Assembly (NCBI GenBank): GCA_021604825.1
Contig: BQJS01000032.1
Span: forward strand, 1 to 30,032
From: Phycisphaerae bacterium
GTDB lineage: Bacteria > Planctomycetota > Phycisphaerae > UBA1845
Reading direction: 5' to 3'
Length of the DNA stretch: 30,032 nt
The position numbers were made by a program, and so were the translations under genes. The first letter of the stretch is position 1, and every line of letters begins with the position of its first letter. Below are positions 9,601 to 16,576 of this stretch, one piece after another. The notes under the pieces are model-generated. The model worked only from the letters and a program-made list of their open reading frames with translations, searched no databases and was not told the origin of the DNA.

Positions 9601-10160
9601 CGCCAGTACCGGGTGCTCAGATCAACCTGAATCACCAAACGGGAACATCGGGTTTCGGCGGCATGACGCATTCTTGCGACTCGGGCGGCCGCCACACATT
9701 CAAGGGCGTCAACTTCGACGTTCCCGGAACATACTCCATCATTGCAAGACCAACGGCGACTCTCGCGGGGACGTCGGTTGAAATTGATTCTTCATCAGTT
9801 CCAGTCACGATATCGCTTAGCCAAGGGTGTCGGCTTGTGGGCGTGCTGATCAATCAAAAGACAGGTGAGCCGATTTCTGGACGTATCGTATCCGCCAGAC
9901 CGGTACACGGCAGTGATGTGCGTTACACCCATCAAATAGAAGCCGGCACCGACGATAAGGGAAAATTCGTGTTCCAAAACCTCGCCCAGGGAACGTATCG
10001 ATTGAACGCCCACCGCACCGCGCCCAGCAACGCGACGGTCGTTAGACATCCTGATGGCACCTTGGAATTCCAATACAAGGGGAAGCCCAAAGACGACCGT
10101 TCGGTGAAAGTGCCGCGCGAGTCTGACGCGCCTTTTGAACTGCGGGTGGTTCCCTATTGA
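6627..10160 (+). CDS. M56 (BlaR1-like) membrane metalloprotease with carboxypeptidase-regulatory-like repeats
   Basis: 1177 residues from ATG 6627, with GGGAGA 6 bases upstream and an 8-base overlap with the repressor gene. Membrane helices lie at about 18-38, 51-72, 141-165 and 353-373. The M56 protease motif HELAH is at 240-244, and the downstream EREACCDE (Glu281 the likely third zinc ligand) completes the active site. The region after the last helix is not a penicillin-binding domain as in BlaR1/MecR1. It is about 800 residues of carboxypeptidase-regulatory/CnaB-like beta-sandwich repeats, near residues 418 (LSGTVRTHDGKPLPN), 594 (VTGRVLSAITGKPLPGA), 883 (GSVFGTVVDADGNPYSGA), 982 (VPVQVVGPDGAPVPGA) and 1068 (LVGVLINQKTGEPISG). 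Inference: an extracytoplasmic signal activates the protease, which destroys the BlaI-type repressor. The ligand is unknown. Confidence 0.9.
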   Translation: MIDILRYFDGSLWHSVVTTLFHTLWQAPLIGVAMFLILRRIPAKRSQFRYGLGLAALASVLLVGLITHGVLVETARRAIAPHATADMAGLSPATIQEGGTEFSSGIGNVSPLVSPGAQTDLSPSKPQGADARHEVALDWKPIAMIAWLFGVAIMLVRTGIGLIVLKRWTTRGSTHAVPESVTRAVDSLAAAMQFTRRIRVVLTDRLKNPAVIGVIWPTILMPPATLLGLTSEQLRIVLAHELAHIRRHDYLINLVQKLIEALLFFNPGVWWISRQVRIEREACCDELAARIVGDRQAVVRVLYDVAASMSVAPSSASNLAPAFAGDEKDSTLVNRIRRIVRPGDSPAMRMPWYSFALLAVAVLAGIWLASQGVSSAVQIVAQVLDGPKHIKRIEEIETSYGEERRRLYDVDKPIQELGRLSGTVRTHDGKPLPNPTTGSIRSEYQRGVSAYGLHVKPDGTWQMSGVNPGDVVVAFSAVGYAPDFYGPFRLKRSESKEGIDLVLAQGFDMKLRLLDEHDAPIAGVPIELSLELHDTRVRRATVHTDEHGVATVADLVECKLLVETTRPGYERLKETIDTAEGETKVIRLIPSRPVTGRVLSAITGKPLPGAEARMIYRSNPGYSCNPRSRHEREKPPFAVADVDGRFLLDSLESGSTYTFWFEAPGHRPAIVYGVAAGKDELTVQLESPIVVTAEVIGPLDMLPRNKDGLPQLRYSQGIQCSAESSHGSGGTAVVEVKDGKQIAVFDDLILPGSLTIRTPEQQRDALIENAADAGHVTVDLRPEAKVATRTVMVKLIPPEGWPKPTGWLRVDYVEPGSNISRQFDLDIEAGQVSIDVPLNESGFGRFTCGQLISPGYWIEESRYEQTQAGEDPHIIEIPIHPAGSVFGTVVDADGNPYSGASVRLNEVEQPTGRAIDSDHLQAKTGADGRFALTLVPLDGTYIPTVSDYSAGLEKHVYGDEIEINAQSPTHEIRLEMPKGVDVPVQVVGPDGAPVPGAQINLNHQTGTSGFGGMTHSCDSGGRHTFKGVNFDVPGTYSIIARPTATLAGTSVEIDSSSVPVTISLSQGCRLVGVLINQKTGEPISGRIVSARPVHGSDVRYTHQIEAGTDDKGKFVFQNLAQGTYRLNAHRTAPSNATVVRHPDGTLEFQYKGKPKDDRSVKVPRESDAPFELRVVPY

Positions 10161-10249
10161 CGCGGCTACGGCAATCTGTGATTTGAAGATGACAAGATCG
10201 CCATTTCATCTTAAGATCGGTTTCGTAATACAATGGAGAATCAAGCAGC

Positions 10250-10471
10250 ATGGCACACATCGACGGCAACACCACGGTTCGAGATCTTCTCACGAAATAT
10301 CCCCGCGCATTTGATGTACTCGCGTCACACGGCATGTGTCAAAGTTGCAAGGACGATCCGCCGCCCGTGCCGCTTGAGCATTTCGCCATGAAACATTGCG
10401 GTGGCGATCTTGACGGGCTCATCGGAGAAGTTGGGGTCGCGATTCGAGATGACGGCTCACTGGATTCGTAA
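10250..10471 (+). CDS. Small Cys-containing protein, DUF1858-like (redox-disulfide type)
   Basis: 73 residues. TTVRDLLTKYPRAFDVLASHGM, then CQSC (Cys30/Cys33), PLEHFAMKHCGGDLDGLI resembles the DUF1858/ScdA N-terminal helical fold: a leading helix pair ending in a Cys motif, then a second pair with another Cys (Cys50). Such domains are associated with redox or iron-nitrosyl chemistry. The assignment is by pattern only. GGAG lies 11 bases before ATG 10250. It sits alone, 89 bases after the M56 gene, and may have its own promoter (TACAAT near 10228-10233, without a good -35). Confidence 0.6.
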   Translation: MAHIDGNTTVRDLLTKYPRAFDVLASHGMCQSCKDDPPPVPLEHFAMKHCGGDLDGLIGEVGVAIRDDGSLDS

Positions 10472-10526
10472 GGCCCAAGAACGGTAGTGCGATGGAATGG
10501 TGCGACCGTGGCGGCGAAAATCGACA

Positions 10527-10844
10527 ATGTCCAATACCTCAGATCGCCCGTGGTTTGTTTACCTGCTTCGGTGTGCTGACGAATCGCTGTACACCGGCGT
10601 CACGATTGACGTCATGCGTCGGTGCGAGCAGCACGAAGCCGGAACCGCTTCTCGCTACACCCGCAGCCGCCGTCCCACCCGTCTCGTCTATCAGGAAAAA
10701 GTCGACAATCAGAGCAAGGCGCTGAAGCGTGAATTGGCCATCAAGGCCTTGTCTAGGCGCGAGAAGTTGAAGCTGGTTCGGTCAGCGGCGGTGGGGGTCA
10801 AGGCGAGCCATGCCAATTCATCTCCCAACGAAGCGATTATTTGA
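10527..10844 (+). CDS. GIY-YIG domain protein (YhbQ/UPF0213-type)
   Basis: 105 residues. The GIY-YIG core is evident: FVYLLRCADESLYTGVT, then RRCEQHEAG, SRYTRSRRP, and KRELAIKALSRREK with the conserved Glu. The family is a small stand-alone nuclease fold of about 100 residues; related proteins act on DNA, but its role here is unknown. ATG 10527 is chosen because the family normally begins 5-12 residues before the VYLL strand. ATG 10497 is also possible (115 residues); neither has a strong Shine-Dalgarno. The final 20 residues after KLKLV are outside the core. Confidence 0.85.
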   Translation: MSNTSDRPWFVYLLRCADESLYTGVTIDVMRRCEQHEAGTASRYTRSRRPTRLVYQEKVDNQSKALKRELAIKALSRREKLKLVRSAAVGVKASHANSSPNEAII

Positions 10845-10933
10845 AATCCAGTTAACAACTCCGGACTCGCACTCCGATTTTGCTGGTTCAGTCTGCAGAC
10901 AATTCTAAACTGCCTTACTATGATCCCGGCATC

Positions 10934-11476
10934 ATGAATGAAACCACATTGAAGTTTCCAGCTCATTACCGCACGACTGTCCGGGTCTATTTGCGTTTCG
11001 CATTGGTGTTCTTGGTGGTGGGGCTGCTTAGCGGTGTTGCCTTCCAGGAGTCGTCGAAGAAATTTGATCCATCGGAAGCAGGCGACATCGGCTATTGGGA
11101 TGCGAATCTGCGATTGGCCCTTGTGCATGGGCACATTTTTTTCATTGGCGTTCTATTGCCGGTGGCGCTGCTGGGCATGATGCACTTGGCTTGGGCGCAC
11201 GGTGGTGCAGAGGTTGGCCCGAAGGCGATGCGATGGACGACGCGGTTGTATTTGCCGTGCGCGGCAGTCACCGTGGCGCTGATGCTCTATAAGGGGTATC
11301 ACGTGTTGCTAAGCGCCCGTTTCGGGTCGACGGACCTCGCAGCGATCGACGCCGCGTACTTTGGCGGAATAACTGCATTGCGGCACACGGTTTACGGCCT
11401 CGCTCATGTCGGGATGGCCGTCGGCTTGGGGATTTTTGTCTGGTCCTTGTGGCGCAGCTTGCGTAATTCCACTTGA
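10934..11476 (+). CDS. Four-helix membrane protein, DUF2871-like
   Basis: 180 residues with hydrophobic helices near 17-37 (VYLRFALVFLVVGLLSGVAF), 65-85 (HGHIFFIGVLLPVALLGMMHL), 100-120 and 145-168. The pairing of a helix ending LxSGVAFQE with a following helix beginning LALVHGHIFFIGV resembles DUF2871, whose H.H motif could bind a metal or haem; that is only a suggestion. ATG 10934 is favoured over TTG 10880, which would add 18 residues without homology-like character. No strong Shine-Dalgarno is visible. It is not clearly co-transcribed with its neighbours. Confidence 0.6.
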   Translation: MNETTLKFPAHYRTTVRVYLRFALVFLVVGLLSGVAFQESSKKFDPSEAGDIGYWDANLRLALVHGHIFFIGVLLPVALLGMMHLAWAHGGAEVGPKAMRWTTRLYLPCAAVTVALMLYKGYHVLLSARFGSTDLAAIDAAYFGGITALRHTVYGLAHVGMAVGLGIFVWSLWRSLRNST

Positions 11477-11807
11477 CCATCAAACACATCGACAACACTA
11501 CACAAATTCTCGTTCTTGGAACGAGCGAGACACAAGCCCGGATTGCAGCATAACCGAGAAGGTCTGCTACGGCGTTTTCCGCCCAATCCAAGCAGTGCGC
11601 ACGCCTTGGCATTGAGGCCATCGGATTTAAGCCGATCGAAATCGTATCGAAGTTCGGGTGACGGGCGAATTCAAACCAGCGGTCGATTTAACGATTGACG
11701 TCCACTTTCTCGGCTGTAACAACCGGTGGGGCCACCGCACCGCATTCGCCGATCGAATTAGGGCGGGAGGCAGATCGTGAAACGTATGTCAAGAAAACCT
11801 CAGTTGG
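11477..11807. other. 330-base intergenic region upstream of the ars promoter
   Basis: Only a perfect 7-base stem-loop near its start is notable. The short open frames here overlap each other and lack gene-like composition, so I read this as non-coding. Confidence 0.4.
11509..11525. terminator. Stem-loop after the DUF2871-like gene
   Basis: CTCGTTC-TTG-GAACGAG is a perfect 7-bp stem with a 3-base loop, 32 bases after the stop codon. There is no T-tract, so intrinsic termination is uncertain; it may only stabilise a 3' end. Confidence 0.35.
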
Positions 11808-11836
11808 TTGACAAAAATGACGGAAGATTGTATCGT
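11808..11836 (+). promoter_or_regulatory. Promoter of the arsenic cluster
   Basis: A perfect TTGACA (11808-11813), a 17-base spacer and TATCGT (11831-11836). The -10 coincides with the left half of an inverted repeat, which is where an ArsR repressor would be expected to bind. Confidence 0.6.
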
Positions 11837-11855
11837 TAATCGTAGATAGACGATA
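11831..11855. promoter_or_regulatory. Putative ArsR operator
   Basis: TATCGT (11831-11836) and ACGATA (11850-11855) form a perfect 6-base inverted repeat around a 13-base centre, with further imperfect symmetry outside (TTG left, CAA right). The left half is the -10 box. ArsR/SmtB repressors bind such dyads and leave on binding As(III); operator identity is inferred. Confidence 0.5.
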
Positions 11856-11877
11856 ATGCAAATGGCGGAGACAGTCT

Positions 11878-12204
11878 GTGGGCAAGAAAGTGGTCAAAAG
11901 GGGATGTGACTCAGCACCTCGAAAGCTAATGCCGGATGCCCTCGCGGACGAGATGGCCAAGCTGGCATGGGCAATCGCTCATCCTGCTCGCGTGCAAATC
12001 CTTCGCTTGCTCATTGGGCGAGATGCTTGCATGTGCGGCGATATCGTCAGTTGTTTACCGCTCGCTCAGTCCACGGTTTCGCAGCACCTCAAGATTCTGA
12101 AGGACTCCGGGTTGATTCAAGGCGAAGTTGATGGGCCCAAGGTTTGCTACTGCGTCAACGGTGCGAACCTGTCAAAGTTGAAGCAACTGATTGGGAGTTT
12201 GTGA
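11878..12204 (+). CDS. arsR: ArsR-family arsenite-responsive repressor
   Basis: 108 residues from GTG 11878, preceded by GGCGGAG 7 bases upstream. The winged helix has the recognition pattern LAQSTVSQHLKILKDSGLI (residues about 62-80). An inducer-type metal site is present as CMC (Cys51, Cys53) at the start of the DNA-binding helix pair, similar in place to the CVC of characterised ArsR proteins; Cys59 and the VCYC pair (Cys90, Cys92) are additional candidates. It would repress the cluster through the dyad in the -10 box and release on As(III) or Sb(III). It is the first gene of arsR-arsD-arsA. Confidence 0.92.
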   Translation: MGKKVVKRGCDSAPRKLMPDALADEMAKLAWAIAHPARVQILRLLIGRDACMCGDIVSCLPLAQSTVSQHLKILKDSGLIQGEVDGPKVCYCVNGANLSKLKQLIGSL

Positions 12205-12263
12205 GTTTTTTATCCTAGTTCATCGTTAAGCGGCGATGAACGATTTGATAGATGGAGCAAGTT

Positions 12264-12632
12264 ATGAGCCATGTTCAAGTTTTTGACCGAGCAATGTGTT
12301 GCAGCACGGGTGTTTGCGGGCCACAGGTTGATCCCGAGCTTCCCCAGTTTGCAGCCGACCTGGAGTGGCTAAAAGGCCAAGGCCACTCGGTCGATCGATT
12401 CAATCTGGCACACGATGCAGCCAATTTCTCTGCAAACGCATCCGTTCAAAAAATGCTCAGCGATGAAGGAATGGAATGCTTACCTCTTATCCTCGTCGAC
12501 GGAAAAATCGTCAGTCGCAATGACTATCCCACCCGCGAAAACCTCGCACTTTGGGCGGGGTCGAAACTGCAAACAAAACCAGTTCACACAGTGCCGGAAG
12601 GTGGCTGCTGCGACGGTTCAGACTGTTGTTGA
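12264..12632 (+). CDS. arsD: ArsD arsenite metallochaperone
   Basis: 122 residues. With ATG 12264 (GGAG 6 bases upstream) the N-terminus MSHVQVFDRAMCCSTGVCGP places Cys12, Cys13 and Cys18 exactly where characterised ArsD has its As(III)-binding triad. The C-terminal vicinal pairs (Cys115/116, Cys121/122) also match the plasmid R773-type protein. The middle is a thioredoxin-like fold (LADLEW-type helix, PLILVDGKIVS strand). ArsD passes As(III) to ArsA and raises its affinity. It lies 59 bases after arsR and 23 bases before arsA, in one apparent operon. An ATG 12 bases upstream is less likely because it falls on the Shine-Dalgarno. Confidence 0.93.
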   Translation: MSHVQVFDRAMCCSTGVCGPQVDPELPQFAADLEWLKGQGHSVDRFNLAHDAANFSANASVQKMLSDEGMECLPLILVDGKIVSRNDYPTRENLALWAGSKLQTKPVHTVPEGGCCDGSDCC

Positions 12633-12655
12633 TCGACTGCGAAAAGGCGATTCCC

Positions 12656-14458
12656 ATGGATTATCTTAAGTCACCCACACGCAACATGTTGTTCACAGGC
12701 AAGGGCGGTGTCGGTAAAACGTCAATGGCATGCGCGACTGCGGTTACCCTGGCCGATCAAGGCAATCGCGTCCTGTTGGTCTCGACCGATCCGGCTTCAA
12801 ATCTTGACGAAGTTCTCGCAACAACGCTTGCGAACCGACCAACCAAAGTCGAATCAGTTGCGAATCTCTGGGCGATGAATATCGATCCTGAACAGGCAGC
12901 ACACGAGTATCGCGAGCGGATGATAGCGCCCTACAGAGGTGTCTTGCCGGATGCGGCGGTGCAGAGCATCGAAGAGCAGTTTTCTGGATCGTGTACGCTG
13001 GAGATCGCGGCGTTTGATGAGTTCGCAAAGCTGCTTGGTGATGCGACCGCAACGAACGAGTTTGATCATGTTATCTTCGATACCGCTCCCACTGGGCATA
13101 CCCTTCGCTTGCTTACTTTGCCCTCTGCGTGGTCCGGATTCATGGAGACAAATACGTCGGGGACTTCGTGTCTGGGACCCCTCGCAGGATTGCAAGCCCA
13201 GCAAACGATTTACAAATCCACCGTCAAAGCGTTGGGCGACCGGGAGAAAACAACGCTCATCTTGGTAACGCGTCCCGAACCCTCTGCCTTGCGAGAAGCT
13301 GACCGTACAAGCCGCGAACTTCGTGAACTTGGAGTTGGGAATCAGCACTTGATTGTCAATGGTACTTTTGCGGCGAGTGATCACTCAGATTCAATTGCCA
13401 CGGCCATGCAGGAACGGTGCGAGGCGGCTATTTCATGCATGCCTTCTGGCCTCACCGAGTTGCAGCGAACAACCGTTCCACTAGCGCCATCCAGTCTTAT
13501 TGGAATTGCGTCTCTGCGAAATCTTGGTCGCGATCCGGCGCAACACAATCCGACTTCTGCGAACTTCAGCGAGCGAGCATCAATCGTAGAAGCTGAGATG
13601 CGTTCCATGCATGACCTTGTCGAGGAACTCGCCGGGAAAGACCATGGCGTCATCTTGACCATGGGCAAAGGTGGCGTGGGAAAAACGAGTGTCGCAGCCG
13701 CAATCGCGGTGGCTCTTGCTGATATGGGCAAGAAGGTTCACCTATCGACAACCGATCCGGCTGCACATCTCACGACCTCGCTGGCCGAGGAACAACTCGA
13801 GGGGCTGACGGTAAGCCGCATCGATCCGGCTGAAGTGACAGCCGCCTACCGAGACGAAGTGATGCGAACAGCCGGTGCAAACCTTGATGCGCAAGGGAAA
13901 GCGCTTCTCGATGAAGACCTCCGTTCGCCATGCACCGAAGAAATCGCCGTGTTTCGGACCTTCGCACAAGTTGTGGCTGAAGGCGAAAAGGGCTTCGTCG
14001 TGTTGGACACTGCCCCTACGGGACACACAATTCTCTTGCTCGATTCGGCGCTGGCCTATCATCGAGAGGTGACCCGTCAAGCCAGCGAAATGCCAGAATT
14101 CGTTGAGGAGCTTTTGCCACGACTTCGCGACCCGGACTACACCCGCATTCTGGTCGTGACCCTGCCCGAATCGACCCCCGTCCACGAGGCGGCGAGGCTG
14201 CAACAGGATCTACGTCGCGCAGAGATCGAGCCATTTGCTTGGGTCATTAATCAATCACTTACCCCACTCACAGTGAAAGCCCCGGTTTTGGTTGGGAGAC
14301 AACTCAGCGAGATGCCTCTGATCGACGAAGTCCTTTCTGAGCACGCCAAACGAACCGTATTAATTCCTTGGCTCGTTGAATCCCCGACAGGCTTAGGCGG
14401 ATTGCGCAAGTTGATCGAAGCCGATATAAAACTGCAAGCAACCGGAATCCTACCATGA
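12656..14458 (+). CDS. arsA: ArsA arsenite-stimulated ATPase (two-domain)
   Basis: 600 residues, the usual full length for the double-headed ATPase. Each half has a deviant Walker A, GKGGVGKTS (residues 15-23 and 337-345), and the signature DTAPTGH (142-148 and 451-457). The metal-site cysteines are present: Cys113 (GSCTLEI), Cys172 (SCLGPL) and Cys426 (SPCTEEI), against Cys113, Cys172 and Cys422 in the R773 protein. It normally energises the ArsB permease to expel As(III) or Sb(III). ATG 12656 is chosen because the upstream extension overlaps arsD and lacks homology. Its stop overlaps the next ATG by 4 bases. No permease gene follows in this window. Confidence 0.95.
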   Translation: MDYLKSPTRNMLFTGKGGVGKTSMACATAVTLADQGNRVLLVSTDPASNLDEVLATTLANRPTKVESVANLWAMNIDPEQAAHEYRERMIAPYRGVLPDAAVQSIEEQFSGSCTLEIAAFDEFAKLLGDATATNEFDHVIFDTAPTGHTLRLLTLPSAWSGFMETNTSGTSCLGPLAGLQAQQTIYKSTVKALGDREKTTLILVTRPEPSALREADRTSRELRELGVGNQHLIVNGTFAASDHSDSIATAMQERCEAAISCMPSGLTELQRTTVPLAPSSLIGIASLRNLGRDPAQHNPTSANFSERASIVEAEMRSMHDLVEELAGKDHGVILTMGKGGVGKTSVAAAIAVALADMGKKVHLSTTDPAAHLTTSLAEEQLEGLTVSRIDPAEVTAAYRDEVMRTAGANLDAQGKALLDEDLRSPCTEEIAVFRTFAQVVAEGEKGFVVLDTAPTGHTILLLDSALAYHREVTRQASEMPEFVEELLPRLRDPDYTRILVVTLPESTPVHEAARLQQDLRRAEIEPFAWVINQSLTPLTVKAPVLVGRQLSEMPLIDEVLSEHAKRTVLIPWLVESPTGLGGLRKLIEADIKLQATGILP

Positions 14459-14841
14459 GCGAAGGCAATCCGATCGTTTTGCTTCAAGAAATCGCTCGCT
14501 TCGTCGAAGTGCGAAGGTCCGAATTGAGTCAGATTTCCAATTCGCGTAAGGAAGAACTCTCGCGGCTGGCCGACTACGTACGAGATAGCCTGAATGATTC
14601 CGGTGTCGCGCAGCTGACCTTCATCTGGAAACCCGCACAATGTGAGCATTGGAGAGACAAAAAGAAAGCTCGCAACGCCGCCGGTGAGAGTATCGAAAGC
14701 CAAAAAGAGGCCATTTCGATCGCGAAGGTGATTCGGGGCGACAGGACACCCGTTGAGCTTTTCCTTACCGGAATCGGCGTCTTTGAACTGGTGAAAGAAG
14801 CTTGGTTCGACCAAGTAGCGCTTGGGCTGGACTTGGCATGA
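14455..14841 (+). pseudogene. Truncated, chimeric arsenate reductase (LMW phosphatase family) N-terminus
   Basis: 128 codons, coupled to arsA by an ATGA overlap. Residues 1-57 read as the start of the phosphatase-type arsenate reductase found in such clusters: an IARFVEVRRSELSQI helix, RKEELSRLADYVRDSL, then the first strand VAQLTFI. In that family the strand should continue directly into the catalytic CTHNSRR-type loop. Here it changes at about base 14626 to WKPAQCEHW and 70 residues of unrelated sequence (including RGDRTPVELFLTGIGVFEL). The CX5R loop, and so the activity, is absent. I infer a deletion or rearrangement joining arsC to foreign sequence. The family match is from memory, not a search; it could instead be an intact small gene. 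Confidence 0.55.
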
Positions 14842-14843
14842 TG

Positions 14844-14866
14844 TTGGAGATGTCTCGATCTCCCAA
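14844..14866. terminator. Stem-loop after the ars cluster
   Basis: TTGGAGAT-GTCTCG-ATCTCCCAA folds as an 8-bp stem with one bulged C, 3 bases after the last ars ORF. There is no T-tract. Confidence 0.4.
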
Positions 14867-14884
14867 GACCATTCTGTCGGCCAC

Positions 14885-14915
14885 GTAAAGCCACTAGAAC
14901 ATTCGCTGGCTTTAC
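14885..14915. terminator. Inverted repeat between convergent genes
   Basis: GTAAAGCCA (14885-14893) and TGGCTTTAC (14907-14915) form a perfect 9-bp stem with a 13-base loop. It lies between the convergent ars cluster and dockerin/FGE gene, a place expected for a bidirectional terminator, though flanking T-runs are short. Confidence 0.5.
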
Positions 14916-14933
14916 ATATCACTTGTTCGATGC

Positions 14934-16103
14934 TCACGGTATAAGTGCGACCCGAAAGCCGAGGTTGTCGAATTGGTCCGACGAGTGCATCACATCGTCG
15001 ATGTCGAAAACAGCCATGCCACCAGCTGTGTCCCAGGCGCCATCGTGGATCCGACGAATGTCCGACTCAGGAACGGTCTCCGTGAACTCCATTACGTTGC
15101 CGGCTTGGTCGAAGGTGCCGTAAGGGCTCGCGCTGTTTTCGTGAGTCCCGACTTCCGTGCGATTGTAGGGTGCGCCGATGGTATAATCGCCTATGTTTCG
15201 GAAGTGCGTTGCGTTGTTCCCCGGGTCGGGATCAATCAAATCGTTGTCCGGCTTGGGGTCTGAACTCGTCCCGTAATTCCAGTAGTTCCCAGTCACGCCG
15301 TCATTCTTGTGATAGGCGGCCTTGTACCACTCGCTGTCCGTCGGGAGAATCCAGGTGGCGTCCGGCTCGCGGACGACGTCCTCCAGATGATTGTCTGAGT
15401 TCTCGTGTATCCCGTTAATAAAGTATGAGCCATCCTCGGTGGTGGACAAGTTCTGCGTGCCGGTTGGTTGGCCGTTGTGCAGCCAGTTGACGAAGCGAAC
15501 CGCGTCGGCCCAGGACACATAGTTCACAGGCCGGTTCGCCCAGTCGAACGCGACACTGTACGTGTAGCTGCCGGACTCACCCGCACGTTTAATATTGCAC
15601 CCGATACGGGTCGGATCGGCGTCGTAGTCCATCCTCGTGTGATACAAGTTGTACGTATCGGTCGCGGCTACGGCATTGAGAAACGTGACATATTGGCCGG
15701 CAGTCACTTCGTACTTTCCGATGTTATATGTGTACGCGACTCCGCCGTAAAAAGTCGGGTCCCCATTCTGAAGCCTGGACTGCTCGCCGGCGTTGCTAGG
15801 GTTCCCAATGGTGACGGCCTCGATCACCACTTCCTGCGTCGTTCCGAATGCCAATTGGAATCCGGCGAAGTCGAACACGTCGACGTCCAGGTCGCCATCG
15901 AAGTTGAACGAATCGCAGCCGGCGCCCAAACCGCCACCAGGACCGCCCAGGCAACTGGGAAATTCGGCGTAATCAACCGCATCGACACTTCCGTCGCCAT
16001 TGAAATCGCCCAAGCCTCCCGCCCGCGCGAAGGGCACAGTCTGAACAAGAATCAGGCCAATGGCCAGCGTCAAGAATATCGCCACACTCCGGTTGCGCAT
16101 CAT
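14934..16103 (-). CDS. Secreted protein: dockerin-like EF-hand pair plus FGE-sulfatase (SUMF1-like) domain
   Basis: 389 residues from ATG 16103, with AAGGAG 7 bases upstream; an upstream in-frame ATG would add 12 residues without a Shine-Dalgarno. Signal peptide at 1-28 (ending PFARA). Residues about 32-87 contain two Ca-binding loops, DFNGDGSVDAVDY and NFDGDLDVDVFDF, in a dockerin-like pair. Residues about 98-388 form the formylglycine-generating-enzyme fold: YNIGKYEVTAGQYVTFLN, NYVSWADAVRFVNWL, WILPTDSEWYKAAY, DQAGNVMEFTE and GFRVA. The catalytic Cys pair of true FGE is not visible (GFRVA, where enzymes have a Cys nearby), so a binding or structural role is more likely than sulfatase activation. 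Not in an operon. Confidence 0.88.
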   Translation of the reverse strand: MMRNRSVAIFLTLAIGLILVQTVPFARAGGLGDFNGDGSVDAVDYAEFPSCLGGPGGGLGAGCDSFNFDGDLDVDVFDFAGFQLAFGTTQEVVIEAVTIGNPSNAGEQSRLQNGDPTFYGGVAYTYNIGKYEVTAGQYVTFLNAVAATDTYNLYHTRMDYDADPTRIGCNIKRAGESGSYTYSVAFDWANRPVNYVSWADAVRFVNWLHNGQPTGTQNLSTTEDGSYFINGIHENSDNHLEDVVREPDATWILPTDSEWYKAAYHKNDGVTGNYWNYGTSSDPKPDNDLIDPDPGNNATHFRNIGDYTIGAPYNRTEVGTHENSASPYGTFDQAGNVMEFTETVPESDIRRIHDGAWDTAGGMAVFDIDDVMHSSDQFDNLGFRVALIP

Positions 16104-16200
16104 CGCGCTCTCCTTGGTGGAGACAGCCGTCGCATTCAAACGCGATTTGCGATGAGAATCGCTAGGGTGTCTCGACCGTCATCAAACGCCCGGAACTCAA

Positions 16201-16234
16201 CAATAATATACGTCGCAAGCGTCGAGTATTATTG
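16201..16234. promoter_or_regulatory. Dyad upstream of the dockerin/FGE gene
   Basis: CAATAATA (16201-16208) and TATTATTG (16227-16234) are a perfect 8-base inverted repeat with 18-base spacing, about 100 bases before the start codon. The AT-rich arms contain a minus-strand TATATT that could serve as a -10. It could be a regulator site; nothing identifies the factor. Confidence 0.35.
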
Positions 16235-16351
16235 CGTGCAATATCTCGGTTGCCGAGTTGAGCATGAATAACGGTGTGCAACGATGAGGAATAACTCAAC
16301 GGGAAGGACTCAGCATGCATCGCAAGTCCAACCGTTCGTGTGGGTTACGAA

Positions 16352-16425
<74 letters not shown>

Positions 16426-16576
16426 TGGCTTTGGATTGCGGGAAAACTTGTAACTTCCGGTTTCCCGGAAAGTTGCGTGTGATGCTATTCAGATCGGCGA
16501 AATCTGTCAATCAGACGGCTGGGTAATCGGGCCTGGAAACGTGCGCTTTCCTTTCTGGCGAATCTCCGGCTTGGTT

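Noticed and set aside
15468..16271. 267-codon plus-strand open frame
   Set aside because: It is antisense to the dockerin/FGE gene, whose minus-strand product has a signal peptide, Ca-binding loops and an FGE fold.
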